This document shows positions 42,474-51,187 of a stretch of DNA of 64,000 bases, one piece after another. Position 1 is the first letter of the stretch. Each line of letters begins with the position of its first letter. Source of the DNA: Halopiger xanaduensis SH-6 (lineage in GTDB: Archaea; Halobacteriota; Halobacteria; Halobacteriales; Natrialbaceae); assembly GCF_000217715.1 (NCBI RefSeq), contig NC_015666.1, positions 3,050,270-3,114,269 of the forward strand. Direction: 5' to 3'. Position numbers and translations under genes: made by a program. The notes below the pieces were generated by a model. That model was not told where the DNA came from. It saw only the letters and a list, made by a program, of their open reading frames with translations, and did not search any database.

Positions 42474-44300
42474 TTACTCCGGCGAGAGGCCGTTCTGGAG
42501 CAGGTAGTGCGTGATGCGGTTCGAGGTCAGCCAGTCGTTGGTCTCGAGGTCGAAGTTCCACTCGTCGGCGTTGACCCAGTAGTGTTCGCTCCACGGGAAG
42601 ACCATCGCGCCGGGGAGGAGTTGGTTGTGCGCCCAGGCGAGGTTGCTCGCGTGCTCCTGGACCTCCTCGTCGCTGTCGGCCGTCGAGAGCGCATCGAGCT
42701 CCTCGGGGATGTTGATCGTGACCGTGTCGCCCTCAGGGTTGCCGACCTCCGGCACCTCGACCTCTTCGCCGAAGAGGTCCCGGTCGGTCTCGTAAATCCC
42801 GCGGGTGGTGCTGTACATTTCCTCGTACAGGTCCGAGTGCGCGTGGTACTCGCGGGCCATCCCGTAGTTGAGGTGGATGGTCAGGTCGTAGGCGAGGTCG
42901 TTCTGGGTATCGGACTGCCAGGTTGGCATCTCCTCGACGTACCAGTCGACGTCGATCCCGAACTCGGCGAGGTTGTTGTACACCATCTCCGAGTGGTCCT
43001 CGAACCAGTCCCCGACCGGGAAGTTCAGCGTCCAGGTGTCGCCGTCGGGCGTCTCCCACATGTCGTCGCCGTTGCGCGAGAAGCCGACCTCCTCGAGCAG
43101 TTCGGCCGCTCGGTCGGTGTCCTGCGGCGCGTAGTTGGGCATCGCGTCGAGCACGTCCTCCGAGACGAAATTCTCGATGTAGCCGGAGTCGATGCCGCCG
43201 GAGTACTCGTCGACCGGCGTCCCCGGCGCCGTCACTTCGGTGACGTTCTCCATGTCGACGGCGTACGCGATCGCTTTGCGAACTTCGGGGTTGTCCCGGA
43301 TATACTCGTCCTCGGCGCCGAAGATGATCGCGAGCGACTGCCCCGAGTAGGAGACCGGCGGACTGTCGTACTTGTCCGGGAGGCCCTCGAGGGTCGGGTC
43401 GTTGTGGATCCAGTCGGCGTCGCCCGACTGCATGCCCGCTTCGCCCGTGTAGTATCCGCAGCGCTGGTAGAAGTCCCAGTCCTTCGCGATCGGGTGGTTC
43501 TGGTTCGGCACCCGGTCCCCGTACTGTTCGTTCGCCTCGGCGTAGAAGAGCGGCCCCGAGAACTTGACCTGGTTCCACTCCGGCTCGAAGCCGATCACCT
43601 CTTCCTGAACCGTCTGCTGCTCCTCCTCGGAACTCGCCTCCTCGAACTGCTCGAGGAAGTCACCGTACTGCTCCGCGGAGACCGACAGCAGCGTCTCGGC
43701 CCACTGGGCCTCCCAGAGCCCCTGCTCGAGGTTCGCGTAGTCGTCGCGGGGTTCGATCTCCAGCGTGTAGTCGTCGACGGCGCGGACGCCCTCGTCGGGG
43801 TCGATGTACTGCTCGAGCCCCATCTGCATGTAGCAGTCCATCCGGATCCGCGCGGCGAAGTCCTCGGCCGTGATGTCGCTGCCGTCGTGCCAGCCGTAGT
43901 CCTCGCTGAGCTGGACCTCCACGAGGTTGTCCTCGCCGACGGTCCAGTCCTCGGCGACCCGCGGAACGTACTCGCCCATGTCCGTGTTGTAGATGGCAAG
44001 GTACTCGAAACAGGACTCCTGGATGTCGCCCGAGTTCCAGAGCTGGTGGTACTCGTTGAAGATATACTCCCCGTTGTACGGATTGGCGTTACTCGCGGGA
44101 AGCACCTCGTTCATCTCGTCTTCGTAGTTCTCCGGGACGTCCGCCTCGATCTCCTCTAGGTTGTTGCCGGTGACGTTGTCCGGATCCTCCCCGTTGCCGC
44201 CGCCGGAACAACCCGCGAGCGTCGCCGCTCCGGTTGCACCGGTCAGGGCCAACATCTTCCGTCGGGACAGATACTCCTTGCTCTGATGGTCTGCTGGCAT
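42474..44300 (-). CDS. Extracellular solute-binding lipoprotein, family 5 (Opp/Dpp type)
   Basis: 608 residues. The Tat-lipobox SRRKMLALTGATGAATLAGCSG places a lipidated Cys at about residue 31, so the protein is anchored outside. The rest is an SBP family 5 fold (WTVGEDNLVEVQLSEDYGWHDGSDITAEDFAARIR). Family 5 proteins bind peptides, but several bind oligosaccharides; in this locus xylo-oligosaccharides are likely. A palindrome lies between its TATA box and start codon. It probably works with the ATPases at 45817-48035 and the fused permease at 61568. Confidence 0.87.
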   Translation of the reverse strand: MPADHQSKEYLSRRKMLALTGATGAATLAGCSGGGNGEDPDNVTGNNLEEIEADVPENYEDEMNEVLPASNANPYNGEYIFNEYHQLWNSGDIQESCFEYLAIYNTDMGEYVPRVAEDWTVGEDNLVEVQLSEDYGWHDGSDITAEDFAARIRMDCYMQMGLEQYIDPDEGVRAVDDYTLEIEPRDDYANLEQGLWEAQWAETLLSVSAEQYGDFLEQFEEASSEEEQQTVQEEVIGFEPEWNQVKFSGPLFYAEANEQYGDRVPNQNHPIAKDWDFYQRCGYYTGEAGMQSGDADWIHNDPTLEGLPDKYDSPPVSYSGQSLAIIFGAEDEYIRDNPEVRKAIAYAVDMENVTEVTAPGTPVDEYSGGIDSGYIENFVSEDVLDAMPNYAPQDTDRAAELLEEVGFSRNGDDMWETPDGDTWTLNFPVGDWFEDHSEMVYNNLAEFGIDVDWYVEEMPTWQSDTQNDLAYDLTIHLNYGMAREYHAHSDLYEEMYSTTRGIYETDRDLFGEEVEVPEVGNPEGDTVTINIPEELDALSTADSDEEVQEHASNLAWAHNQLLPGAMVFPWSEHYWVNADEWNFDLETNDWLTSNRITHYLLQNGLSPE

Positions 44301-44310
44301 CGGCCTAATA

Positions 44311-44324
44311 TGTAATATTATACA
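44311..44324 (-). promoter_or_regulatory. Putative operator TGTA-N6-TACA at the lipoprotein gene start
   Basis: TGTAATATTATACA is a nearly palindromic site 11-24 bases before the start codon, directly inside the TATA box (about 44325-44332). A repressor bound here would block initiation. A related ATTACA...TGTAAT repeat lies at 61106-61127, upstream of the permease gene. Confidence 0.45.
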
Positions 44325-44459
44325 TTATAAACGTTTCGGGAGTGTCTCACACACAATGGGGGTGCGTTACCGCATCGTTCGAGTCCGTTCGGTATCGATT
44401 CAATCGGTCCGACGCAACGATGCTTCACTATTCGGATTTACCATTATATATCTTTTCCG

Positions 44460-45533
44460 TCAGAGCGTGCGGGTCTCGTTCCCCTCGGCGGCGTCGTAGA
44501 TCGCCTCGATTGCCTGCATATCCACGAGGCCGTGCTCGGGCGTCGCGTGCGGCGATCGATCGTCGAGCACGCAATCGGCGAAGTAGTCGAACTCCTCTTC
44601 CATCTGGTCGACCTGCGGCGTCTCGATATCGATCGTCGTCTCGCCGACCGTCGCTCGAAGGCTGCTCTCCGAGTGGAACGCGGGCTCGATGCACAGCCGT
44701 CCGTCGCTGCCGACGATCTTCAGGAAGCTATCGAGCTGCGAGTGCTGGCTGGCCGTACAACTCGCGAGCGTTCCGTCCTCGAAGGTCACGTTGAACGCCG
44801 CGACCTCGTCGGGCACGTCCTCGAAGTACTCGTGGCTCGAGTCCATCATCGACTGGACGGCGACGGGGTCGCTCTCGAGGACGAACCGCGTCGTGTTCAG
44901 CGGGTAGATGCCGAGGTCGGTCACGCTCGTCCCGGGGCCGGCCAGGTCGGGATCCAGCCGCCACTGATCGGGCCCCCAGCCGGTGATCGACTGGGACATG
45001 TTTCCGTGCACGTGGACGGGGTCGCCGATCGCACCCTCTCGAACGAGTTCGCGGGCGCGCCTGACGGCCGGCTCCGTGTGCATCCGGTAGGCGATCATCG
45101 CCGGCACGTCCGCGGCCGCGTCCGCGAGTCGCTCCGCGCGCTCGAGGGTCGCTTCCATCGGCTTCTCGCAGAGGACCGCCTTGCCGCGGGCGGCCGCGCT
45201 CTCGACGAACTCGAGGTGGCGAGCGTTCGGCGTGCAGACGTAGACGGCGTCGTAGGCGTCGGCGGCAGCGCCGTCGTGGAACTCCTCGGACGACAGACCC
45301 GCTTCCACTGCGTCGTGCTCGGCGGCGACCCGCTGTGCCTTCTCCGCCGATCTGCTGACGACGACGGTCGTCTCGCAGAACGTCGAGTTCTCGATCGCGG
45401 GCATCGCCCGCTCTTTGGTCCACCAGCCGAGTCCGACCAGCGCGAACCGGACGACGCCGTCGTCGTCCGCCGACGCTTGCCAATCCCGATGTGTAAATGA
45501 CTCTAGGTAGTCGCGTACGTCGTCTAACCCCAT
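44460..45533 (-). CDS. xacA: D-xylose 1-dehydrogenase-like Gfo/Idh/MocA oxidoreductase
   Basis: 357 residues. N-terminal Rossmann fold with LVGLGWWTKERAMPA, the family lysine in CEKPMEATLERAERL and AYRMHTEPAVRRA. The C-terminal domain has DLGIYPLNTTRF, VPDEVAAF and DQMEEEFDYFADC with EHGLVDMQAI. It matches haloarchaeal XacA (D-xylose to D-xylonolactone, NADP-dependent) in these blocks and belongs with xacD, xacE and xacF. A TATA-like box (45558-45565) is about 25-32 bases upstream of the ATG. No XacC lactonase is in the window. Another aldose or uronate substrate is possible. Confidence 0.78.
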   Translation of the reverse strand: MGLDDVRDYLESFTHRDWQASADDDGVVRFALVGLGWWTKERAMPAIENSTFCETTVVVSRSAEKAQRVAAEHDAVEAGLSSEEFHDGAAADAYDAVYVCTPNARHLEFVESAAARGKAVLCEKPMEATLERAERLADAAADVPAMIAYRMHTEPAVRRARELVREGAIGDPVHVHGNMSQSITGWGPDQWRLDPDLAGPGTSVTDLGIYPLNTTRFVLESDPVAVQSMMDSSHEYFEDVPDEVAAFNVTFEDGTLASCTASQHSQLDSFLKIVGSDGRLCIEPAFHSESSLRATVGETTIDIETPQVDQMEEEFDYFADCVLDDRSPHATPEHGLVDMQAIEAIYDAAEGNETRTL

Positions 45534-45648
45534 GTACAGTTGATTGCGGATACCCCGTAATAAATCGCGGCGGTTACGTGCGCGCTGTGCTGACCGGCAG
45601 CCGATGACAGTTCGTTACGGGTCGTTGCCACCGACGCCGGGGAACGAA

Positions 45649-45684
45649 CGGATAGCCGGAGGCTATCCGCCCCAAAACTCGGGG
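45649..45684. repeat. Double hairpin upstream of the ABC ATPase genes
   Basis: CGGATAGCC-GGA-GGCTATCCG (45649-45669) is a perfect 9-base stem. It is followed at once by CCCC-AAAACTC-GGGG (45670-45684). They lie in a divergent spacer, about 17 bases before a TATATAT box at 45701-45709, so a terminator role is unlikely. Possibly a binding site or a mobile-element remnant. Confidence 0.65.
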
Positions 45685-45700
45685 TCTCACATGATGGAAT

Positions 45701-45709
45701 GATATATAT
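45701..45709 (+). promoter_or_regulatory. TATA box of the importer ATPase operon
   Basis: GATATATAT lies 26-34 bases before a possible leader ORF (ATG 45735) and about 108-116 bases before the ATPase ATG, which has its own Shine-Dalgarno (GGTGA at 45806). Confidence 0.5.
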
Positions 45710-45734
45710 GACGAAAGCCCGAACGTGATATCGA

Positions 45735-45827
45735 ATGTCACGTGCCACCGGTCTGTGGTCTCTCAACACCGTGTGTGCCAACCGACCGCACACGTCGTCC
45801 GACAGGGTGAGTGAACATGTCAAGTAA
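45735..45827 (+). CDS. Possible 30-aa leader ORF overlapping the ATPase start
   Basis: The ATG at 45735 sits at leaderless distance from the TATA box at 45701. It opens a 30-codon frame (MSRATGLWSLN at the start) that ends at TAA 45825-45827, ten bases inside the downstream ATPase gene. Such an arrangement could couple translation or act as an attenuator. Its short length and lack of a homologue in view make this tentative. Confidence 0.25.
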   Translation: MSRATGLWSLNTVCANRPHTSSDRVSEHVK

Positions 45828-46878
45828 TACGCTCGATACGGCGGAGGTGAACGATCGAACCGCGGCGGATCCCGTCATCACGGTTCGAAATGCAAACGTT
45901 CGGTTCGAGATGGACAAGGGGACGTCGAACGTGCTCAACGACGTCAGCATGGACATCCACCGCGGGGAAACCCTCGGGGTGGTCGGCGAGTCCGGCAGCG
46001 GGAAGTCGATGTTCGCCGACGCGCTGCTCGACGCCGTCGTCGATCCGGGAATCCTGACCGGCGAAATCACGTTCTATCCGAAAGACGGCGAACCGATCGA
46101 CGTGCTCAACCTCGAGCCGTGGGAGCTGCGCGAACTGCGCTGGGAGAAGATCTCGATGGTGTTCCAGGGCGCGATGAGCGCGTTCAACCCGACGATGAGC
46201 ATCGGCGAGCACTTCGAGGAGACGCTCGACGCCCACAACTGGGACAAGGAAGAAGGACTCGAGCGGGCGCGGGAACTGTTCTCCGATCTCCACCTCGAGC
46301 CCGACCGGATGATGTCCTCCTACCCCCACGAGCTCAGCGGCGGACAGAAACAGCGCGCCCTGATCGCGCTGAGCCTCATTCTCGAGCCGGAGGTGCTCGT
46401 CATGGACGAGCCGACGGCCGCGCTCGACCTGCTGATGCAGCGGTCGATCCTGAACCTGCTGTACGACATCAAGGACAAGTACAACGTCACGCTCGTGTTC
46501 ATCAGCCACGACCTGCCGATCGTCTCCGGGTTCGCCGACCGGCTGGCGGTGCTCTACGCGTTCGAGTTCGTCGAGGTCGGCGAGGCGAACGAGATCCTCG
46601 GGAACTCGGTCCATCCCTACACGCGGGCGCTGCTCAAGTCGACGCCGAACCTCGACATCTCGCTCGACGAGATGCGGCCGATCGAGGGCGAGAGCCCGGA
46701 CCCGGTGAGCCACCCGCAGGGCTGTTCGTACCACCCGCGGTGTCCGCTCGGCGACGAGCGCTGCGAGGTCGACGATCCGGAGTTTATCACGGTCAACGAC
46801 GAGCACGAGGTCCGCTGTCACTACTGGGAACGCGCCGACGAAGCCGTCCCCCTCGCGTTCGGAGGTGACGACGAATGA
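45817..46878 (+). CDS. Opp/Dpp-type importer ATP-binding protein (OppD-like)
   Basis: 353 residues. Walker A GESGSGKS, LSGGQKQR signature, Walker B VLVMDEPTAALD, and the oligopeptide-transporter C-terminal cysteine block (CSYHPRCPLGDERC). The ATG at 45817 follows a Shine-Dalgarno-like GGTGA; GTG two codons earlier is an alternative start. It overlaps the next gene at ATGA. It is one of two ATPases that would energise the fused permease at 61568, given that no permease gene is adjacent. Confidence 0.92.
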   Translation: MSSNTLDTAEVNDRTAADPVITVRNANVRFEMDKGTSNVLNDVSMDIHRGETLGVVGESGSGKSMFADALLDAVVDPGILTGEITFYPKDGEPIDVLNLEPWELRELRWEKISMVFQGAMSAFNPTMSIGEHFEETLDAHNWDKEEGLERARELFSDLHLEPDRMMSSYPHELSGGQKQRALIALSLILEPEVLVMDEPTAALDLLMQRSILNLLYDIKDKYNVTLVFISHDLPIVSGFADRLAVLYAFEFVEVGEANEILGNSVHPYTRALLKSTPNLDISLDEMRPIEGESPDPVSHPQGCSYHPRCPLGDERCEVDDPEFITVNDEHEVRCHYWERADEAVPLAFGGDDE

Positions 46879-48035
46879 GCGACGCCGACGACCCCGTCAT
46901 CTCGGTTCGCGATCTCGACGTTCACTTCGAGGACTCGTCGATGCTGAACTCCGTGACGCCGTCGTGGCTCAGCGACCGGCTCGGGCTGGAGGAGGACCCG
47001 ACCGTCCACGCCGTCGACGACATCAGCCTTGACCTCGGCGAGAACGACGTCCTCGCGCTGGTCGGCGAGAGCGGCAGCGGCAAGACCACCCTCGGCAAGA
47101 CGATGGTCGGCCTGACCCGCCCCACCAGCGGCTCGGTCGAGTACCGCGGCCACGACATCTGGGACGTCCGCGAGGGCGAGGACGACGAGATCACCTTCGA
47201 GGAGATCCGCCGCTCGCTGCAGATTATCCACCAGGACCCCGGCTCCGCGCTGAATCCCTACCGCTCGGTCCTCGAGAACCTCGAGGTCCCGCTGAAGCGC
47301 TGGCACCCCGAACTCAACTACGCCGAGCGCCGCGGCCGGATCCTCAAGCTGCTCGAGCGGACCGGGATCAGCCCGCCGGAGGACTACGCCGAGCGGTACG
47401 TCCACCAGCTCTCGGGCGGGGAACAGCAACGCGTCGCCCTGATCCGCGCGCTGCTCGTCGAGCCCGAGGTCATCCTCGCCGACGAGGCGGTCTCGGCGCT
47501 GGACGTCTCCCTGCGCATCGGCGTGATGGATCTGTTCCTCGAGATGCAGGAGATCTTCGACACCTCGTTCGTGTTCATCAGCCACGACCTGGCGAACGCC
47601 CGCTACCTCGCCGGCAAGTCCGGCGGAAAGATCGGCGTGATGTACCTCGGGGAACTGGTCGAACTGGGGACGGCCGAGGAGATCATCCAGAACCCCAAAC
47701 ACCCCTACACCAAGGTGCTCCAGTGGGCGACGCCGGAGCTCGATCCCGAACAGGCCGAACAGGCGATGCGCGAGTCGCCGCCGGTCCGGAAGATCGACAT
47801 CCCGGACGCGACGAACCCGCCGTCGGGCTGTCGGTTCCACACCCGCTGTCCGAAGGCCCGGGAGGCCTGCCGCGAGCAGTCGCCGGAGTTCTACGAGAGC
47901 GACAGCGACGAGCCCCACAAGACGAAGTGCTTCCGCGAGGTGGACGACCACGAGTACTGGGAGAGCGAGGACCTCGTCGACGAGGACGCGTTCGAGGAGT
48001 CGTCGACGATCGACGATTCCTCGGCGGCCGACTGA
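46875..48035 (+). CDS. Opp/Dpp-type importer ATP-binding protein (OppF-like)
   Basis: 386 residues. Walker A GESGSGKTT, LSGGEQQR signature, Walker B VILADEAVSALD and the C-terminal CRFHTRCPKAREAC block of the Opp/Dpp family. An insert with acidic residues follows Walker A (EYRGHDIWDVREGEDDE). It starts in ATGA overlap with the OppD-like gene. Together with that protein, the lipoprotein at 42474 and the permease at 61568 it would make a complete importer. Confidence 0.92.
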   Translation: MSDADDPVISVRDLDVHFEDSSMLNSVTPSWLSDRLGLEEDPTVHAVDDISLDLGENDVLALVGESGSGKTTLGKTMVGLTRPTSGSVEYRGHDIWDVREGEDDEITFEEIRRSLQIIHQDPGSALNPYRSVLENLEVPLKRWHPELNYAERRGRILKLLERTGISPPEDYAERYVHQLSGGEQQRVALIRALLVEPEVILADEAVSALDVSLRIGVMDLFLEMQEIFDTSFVFISHDLANARYLAGKSGGKIGVMYLGELVELGTAEEIIQNPKHPYTKVLQWATPELDPEQAEQAMRESPPVRKIDIPDATNPPSGCRFHTRCPKAREACREQSPEFYESDSDEPHKTKCFREVDDHEYWESEDLVDEDAFEESSTIDDSSAAD

Positions 48036-48184
48036 ACTCGTTTCAGTGTATTCTACGACGACGTCGAGATTGACTTGCACTTCGTAACTGCGTCCGACCC
48101 GCGACCGACGACCTGCAACTCACGTTCTCCGCTCGAGTTCCCGTACTGCTACCGTCGCGTCGGTGCGAAATCGGCCGCCGACCG

Positions 48185-48412
48185 TTAGAACGGTTCCCAG
48201 TCGGAGTACAGTGCGATTCCCGTCCCGACGGCCGTCACCGCGAGGACCGCCGCACTCACCTGGCCGATGACGTACGACGCCGTTCCCGGCTCGAGGTAGA
48301 GGAACGACCAGCCGAGCAACAGCAGGAACCCGACCGACAGGGTGAACATCCACAGCCAGAGTTGCTGACTGTAACTGGATGGTTGGCGCGCGTGAGAGGT
48401 CGAGCGTGACAT
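48185..48412 (-). CDS. Small membrane protein (75 aa)
   Basis: It starts MSRSTSHARQPSSYSQQLWLW, then two hydrophobic helices (about residues 18-37 and 46-68) and ends YSDWEPF. The start was set at ATG 48412; the upstream part of the frame has arginine- and serine-rich shadow character. It is divergent from another small membrane protein at 48567. Function unknown. Confidence 0.65.
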   Translation of the reverse strand: MSRSTSHARQPSSYSQQLWLWMFTLSVGFLLLLGWSFLYLEPGTASYVIGQVSAAVLAVTAVGTGIALYSDWEPF

Positions 48413-48566
48413 CGATGCGAACGAGTAGCGCGTCGACGTAGATAAACGTACGGGAGCGCTGATCGCGTCGCTGCAGCCACGTCCGAGGCGGCCGGTCGCG
48501 GGCGAATCGGTCGTCCGTGATGGCAGACCGCATGATTGATATGGTGTGGCATCAAGCCATTCTATC

Positions 48567-48815
48567 ATGATCGACGTTTACATGGAGACGTTCGAGCACC
48601 CGTACCTGCTGGCGCTCGTGCCGATCGCCTGCGTCCTGTTTACGTTCGCAGTGGTAGCGAGCGTTCTCGGCGCCAACACGTGGGCCGGATTCCTGGCCCT
48701 GTACACGATGGCCGTGCTGATCATCTGCGTTATCGGCCACGTCGCCGTCTACACCATCGCGTACAGCACCGAAGTGCTGCGCCAGTGGCGCATCCGTCGC
48801 TCGAAACTCGAGTAA
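48567..48815 (+). CDS. Small two-helix membrane protein (82 aa)
   Basis: It starts MIDVYMETFEHPYLLALVPIAC. Two helices (about residues 14-33 and 38-62) are followed by a basic end (RQWRIRRSKLE), implying a cytoplasmic C-terminus. ATG 48582 is an alternative start. Family not recognised; it sits between the ABC ATPase genes and GH67. Confidence 0.7.
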   Translation: MIDVYMETFEHPYLLALVPIACVLFTFAVVASVLGANTWAGFLALYTMAVLIICVIGHVAVYTIAYSTEVLRQWRIRRSKLE

Positions 48816-48921
48816 CGGCGTCGAACCGCCTGCAACTCTTTTCCCCGGTTTCACACCACTCGTCACGGGTCCGACTCGCGATTCTCGAGGGACTCGAGAC
48901 GAAAACCGAGGGATACCGGCG

Positions 48922-50997
48922 TTACGCCTGCGGAACGCGCCCCTTCTCGTCCGGCACGCCCGAGTGCTCGTAGAAGTACTCGCAGAGCCGGTCGCGCCAC
49001 CGTCGGGCCTGCAGGACGTGTTCGTCGAACCGCTCGGCGACGTGGCGGTGCCGGCGCTCGTCGACGACGCCCTCGAGCGACTCCCACTTCGCGCGCAGTT
49101 CGCGGACTTCCTCGACGCCCGCGTAGCAGTTGTCGTACAGCGTCTGGATCACGGTTCGGCCGTCTTCGAGTTCGTACTCCCAGGGGAGGTGGTGGAAGAA
49201 CAGCAGGAGTTCCTCGGGACAGGTCTCCGGATCGTCGTAGCGCTCGGTGATCGGATCGCGGTACTGGGCCGCGTAGCCGCTTCCCTCGGAGGTGCGGTCG
49301 ACGCCGATGCCGTCCGCGGTCGCGCCGATGTACTCGGGCCACTCCTCGGGTCCCGGATCGTAGTGGTTCTCGAGGGCCTCCTCGCCGTTGTACATCATGT
49401 GCATCAGGCCGAGGCCGCCGGTGTGGTAGTCGATGCAGGCCTGCCAGGAGTCGAGCAGGATCTCGCTGACTGTGTCGACGACCTCCTCATCACGACCGAA
49501 GGTCTGGCGCGCCCACTCCTCGATGATCGTCTCGCTCTCGAGGTCGGGGTCCCAGCAGAGCCGGGCGAAGCCGTAGAGGTTCGACTGCAGAAGGTGGTTC
49601 CCGGTCCAACTGGGATCTTCGCCGACGATGCCGACGCCGGCGATGCCCTGACCGTCGCGCTCGGCGAGCACGTCCTTGACCGGCGTGCCCTCGCCGTCGG
49701 CGTAGGTGTCGAACTCGAGGACCTCCTTCCACATCGGGATGTGGGAGGTGGCGTGGACGCCCTGGCCGGTGTACTCGCCGGTGAGCTGGAGTTCGCAGCC
49801 GAGGTTCGTCTCGGGCATCGCGCCGAACAGCGTCGAGACGGGTTCGCGCTGCTGGAAGTCGATCGGGCCGTTCTTGATCTGGACGGTGACCTTGTCGTGG
49901 AACTCGCCGTCGATGTGTTCGAACGCCTCGTAGGCCTGGACGGCGCGGTCGTCGTGCTCGGAGTAGACGAACGCGCGCCACCAGACGCGGCCGTCGTGGC
50001 CCTCGAACGCCTCGCCGAGGACGTTTGCCCCCTCCGCATGTGACCGGTCGTAGTCGTAGGGGCCGGGCTGGCCCTCGGAATCGGCCTTGACGAGGAAGCC
50101 GCCGAAGTCCGGAATGATCTCGTAGATTTCGTCGACCTTGTCCTGCCACCACTGTCGGACCTCGGAATCGTGCGGGTCGGCCGTCTCGAGCCCGCCGAGT
50201 TTGATCGGGGCGGCGTAGTTGACCGAGAGGTAGATCCGAATGCCGTAGCGGCGGAAGACGGATGCGAGCGCCTCCAACTTCTCGAGATTGTCGCGCTCGA
50301 GGAGTTGCCAGCCGGCCCGTTCGGAGACGGCGTCGTTCGCGGTCGGTCGCGAGGGGATGCCCGTGTTGACGTTGTTCGGGACGACGCCGTTGATGCCGAC
50401 CGATGCCAGCAGGCGCGCATAGTCGTAGTACCGCTCGCGGACGTCCGGCAGGCGCTCCCAGTCGAAGATCGACTGGCCCGCGTAGCCCCGCTCGACGGAG
50501 CGGCGGAACGGGTTGTCCCAGTGGTTGATGATCCGGGAGTTGTTCGCGGGCTCCTCGACGACGTCGAGGTCGTCGATCGGCTCGCCCAGCGCCACGCGCC
50601 GCAGCAGATGGAAGGTGCCGTAGACCAGGCCGCGGTCGCTCGGGGCCGTCACGACGGTACACTCGTGGCCCTCCCACTCGACCGTGCGGATGACGTACCC
50701 GTCCTCGTGGAGGTCCCAGACCTCGTCCGGATCGATCGTTTGGTGAATCGGCCGCATCTCTTCGGGGTGGCCGATCACGAGGAAGCTGTCGACCGAACGA
50801 GGCGGGTGCTGCCAGAGATGCAGTTCCCGGCCGAGCATCCCTTCGAGGCCCCGCCTGAGTTCGGCGCGAACGGCGCCCAGTTCCGGGGCGCCCTCGGAGA
50901 CGTACGCGTGGGAGAGCCGCTCGCGGTACGGCGCGAGCTTCGAGTCGTCGACGCGCTCGTACCGGAGCCAGCAGTCGTCGTAGGTCGTATCGAACAT
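48922..50997 (-). CDS. GH67 alpha-glucuronidase
   Basis: 691 residues of glycoside hydrolase family 67. It would remove (4-O-methyl)-glucuronic acid from the non-reducing end of xylo-oligosaccharides. Family blocks include NNSRIINHWDNPFRRSVERGYAG, GINGVVPNNVN, YLSVNYAAPIKLGG, FGGFLVKADSEGQPGP and VQIKNGPIDFQQREP. The C-terminal region has the bulky-residue segment LFFHHLPWEYEL. No signal peptide, so it acts inside the cell on imported oligosaccharides. The start was set at ATG 50997, about 27-34 bases from a TTTTTAG box; ATG 51009 is possible. Released glucuronate would feed the uronate isomerase at 55427. Confidence 0.93.
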   Translation of the reverse strand: MFDTTYDDCWLRYERVDDSKLAPYRERLSHAYVSEGAPELGAVRAELRRGLEGMLGRELHLWQHPPRSVDSFLVIGHPEEMRPIHQTIDPDEVWDLHEDGYVIRTVEWEGHECTVVTAPSDRGLVYGTFHLLRRVALGEPIDDLDVVEEPANNSRIINHWDNPFRRSVERGYAGQSIFDWERLPDVRERYYDYARLLASVGINGVVPNNVNTGIPSRPTANDAVSERAGWQLLERDNLEKLEALASVFRRYGIRIYLSVNYAAPIKLGGLETADPHDSEVRQWWQDKVDEIYEIIPDFGGFLVKADSEGQPGPYDYDRSHAEGANVLGEAFEGHDGRVWWRAFVYSEHDDRAVQAYEAFEHIDGEFHDKVTVQIKNGPIDFQQREPVSTLFGAMPETNLGCELQLTGEYTGQGVHATSHIPMWKEVLEFDTYADGEGTPVKDVLAERDGQGIAGVGIVGEDPSWTGNHLLQSNLYGFARLCWDPDLESETIIEEWARQTFGRDEEVVDTVSEILLDSWQACIDYHTGGLGLMHMMYNGEEALENHYDPGPEEWPEYIGATADGIGVDRTSEGSGYAAQYRDPITERYDDPETCPEELLLFFHHLPWEYELEDGRTVIQTLYDNCYAGVEEVRELRAKWESLEGVVDERRHRHVAERFDEHVLQARRWRDRLCEYFYEHSGVPDEKGRVPQA

Positions 50998-51155
50998 TCG
51001 TGTGCCCATGAGTGACACTGCCCTAAAAACGTTCACGGTCCGTCGGCTATATCGGCGCTCGAGGAACGCGCGAACGGAGCGGAGCCGGGTCGGCGACGCG
51101 CAACTACGTGGATTCCTCCCCTCGAAACAGGCGCCAGTTCTTAGAACAAAAAACG

Positions 51156-51160
51156 TTATA
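51156..51160 (+). promoter_or_regulatory. TATA box of the surface GH10 gene
   Basis: TTATA lies 28-32 bases before the ATG at 51188, in an AT-rich stretch (51140-51165). It supports a leaderless start there. Confidence 0.5.
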
Positions 51161-51187
51161 GTTGTCTGTCTTGACTGCAGTGATACA

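Noticed and set aside
42345-44159. Open frame of 604 codons on the plus strand opposite the solute-binding lipoprotein
   Set aside because: The minus frame has a lipobox, Tat motif and SBP family 5 sequence; the plus frame is low-complexity Val/Leu/Arg.
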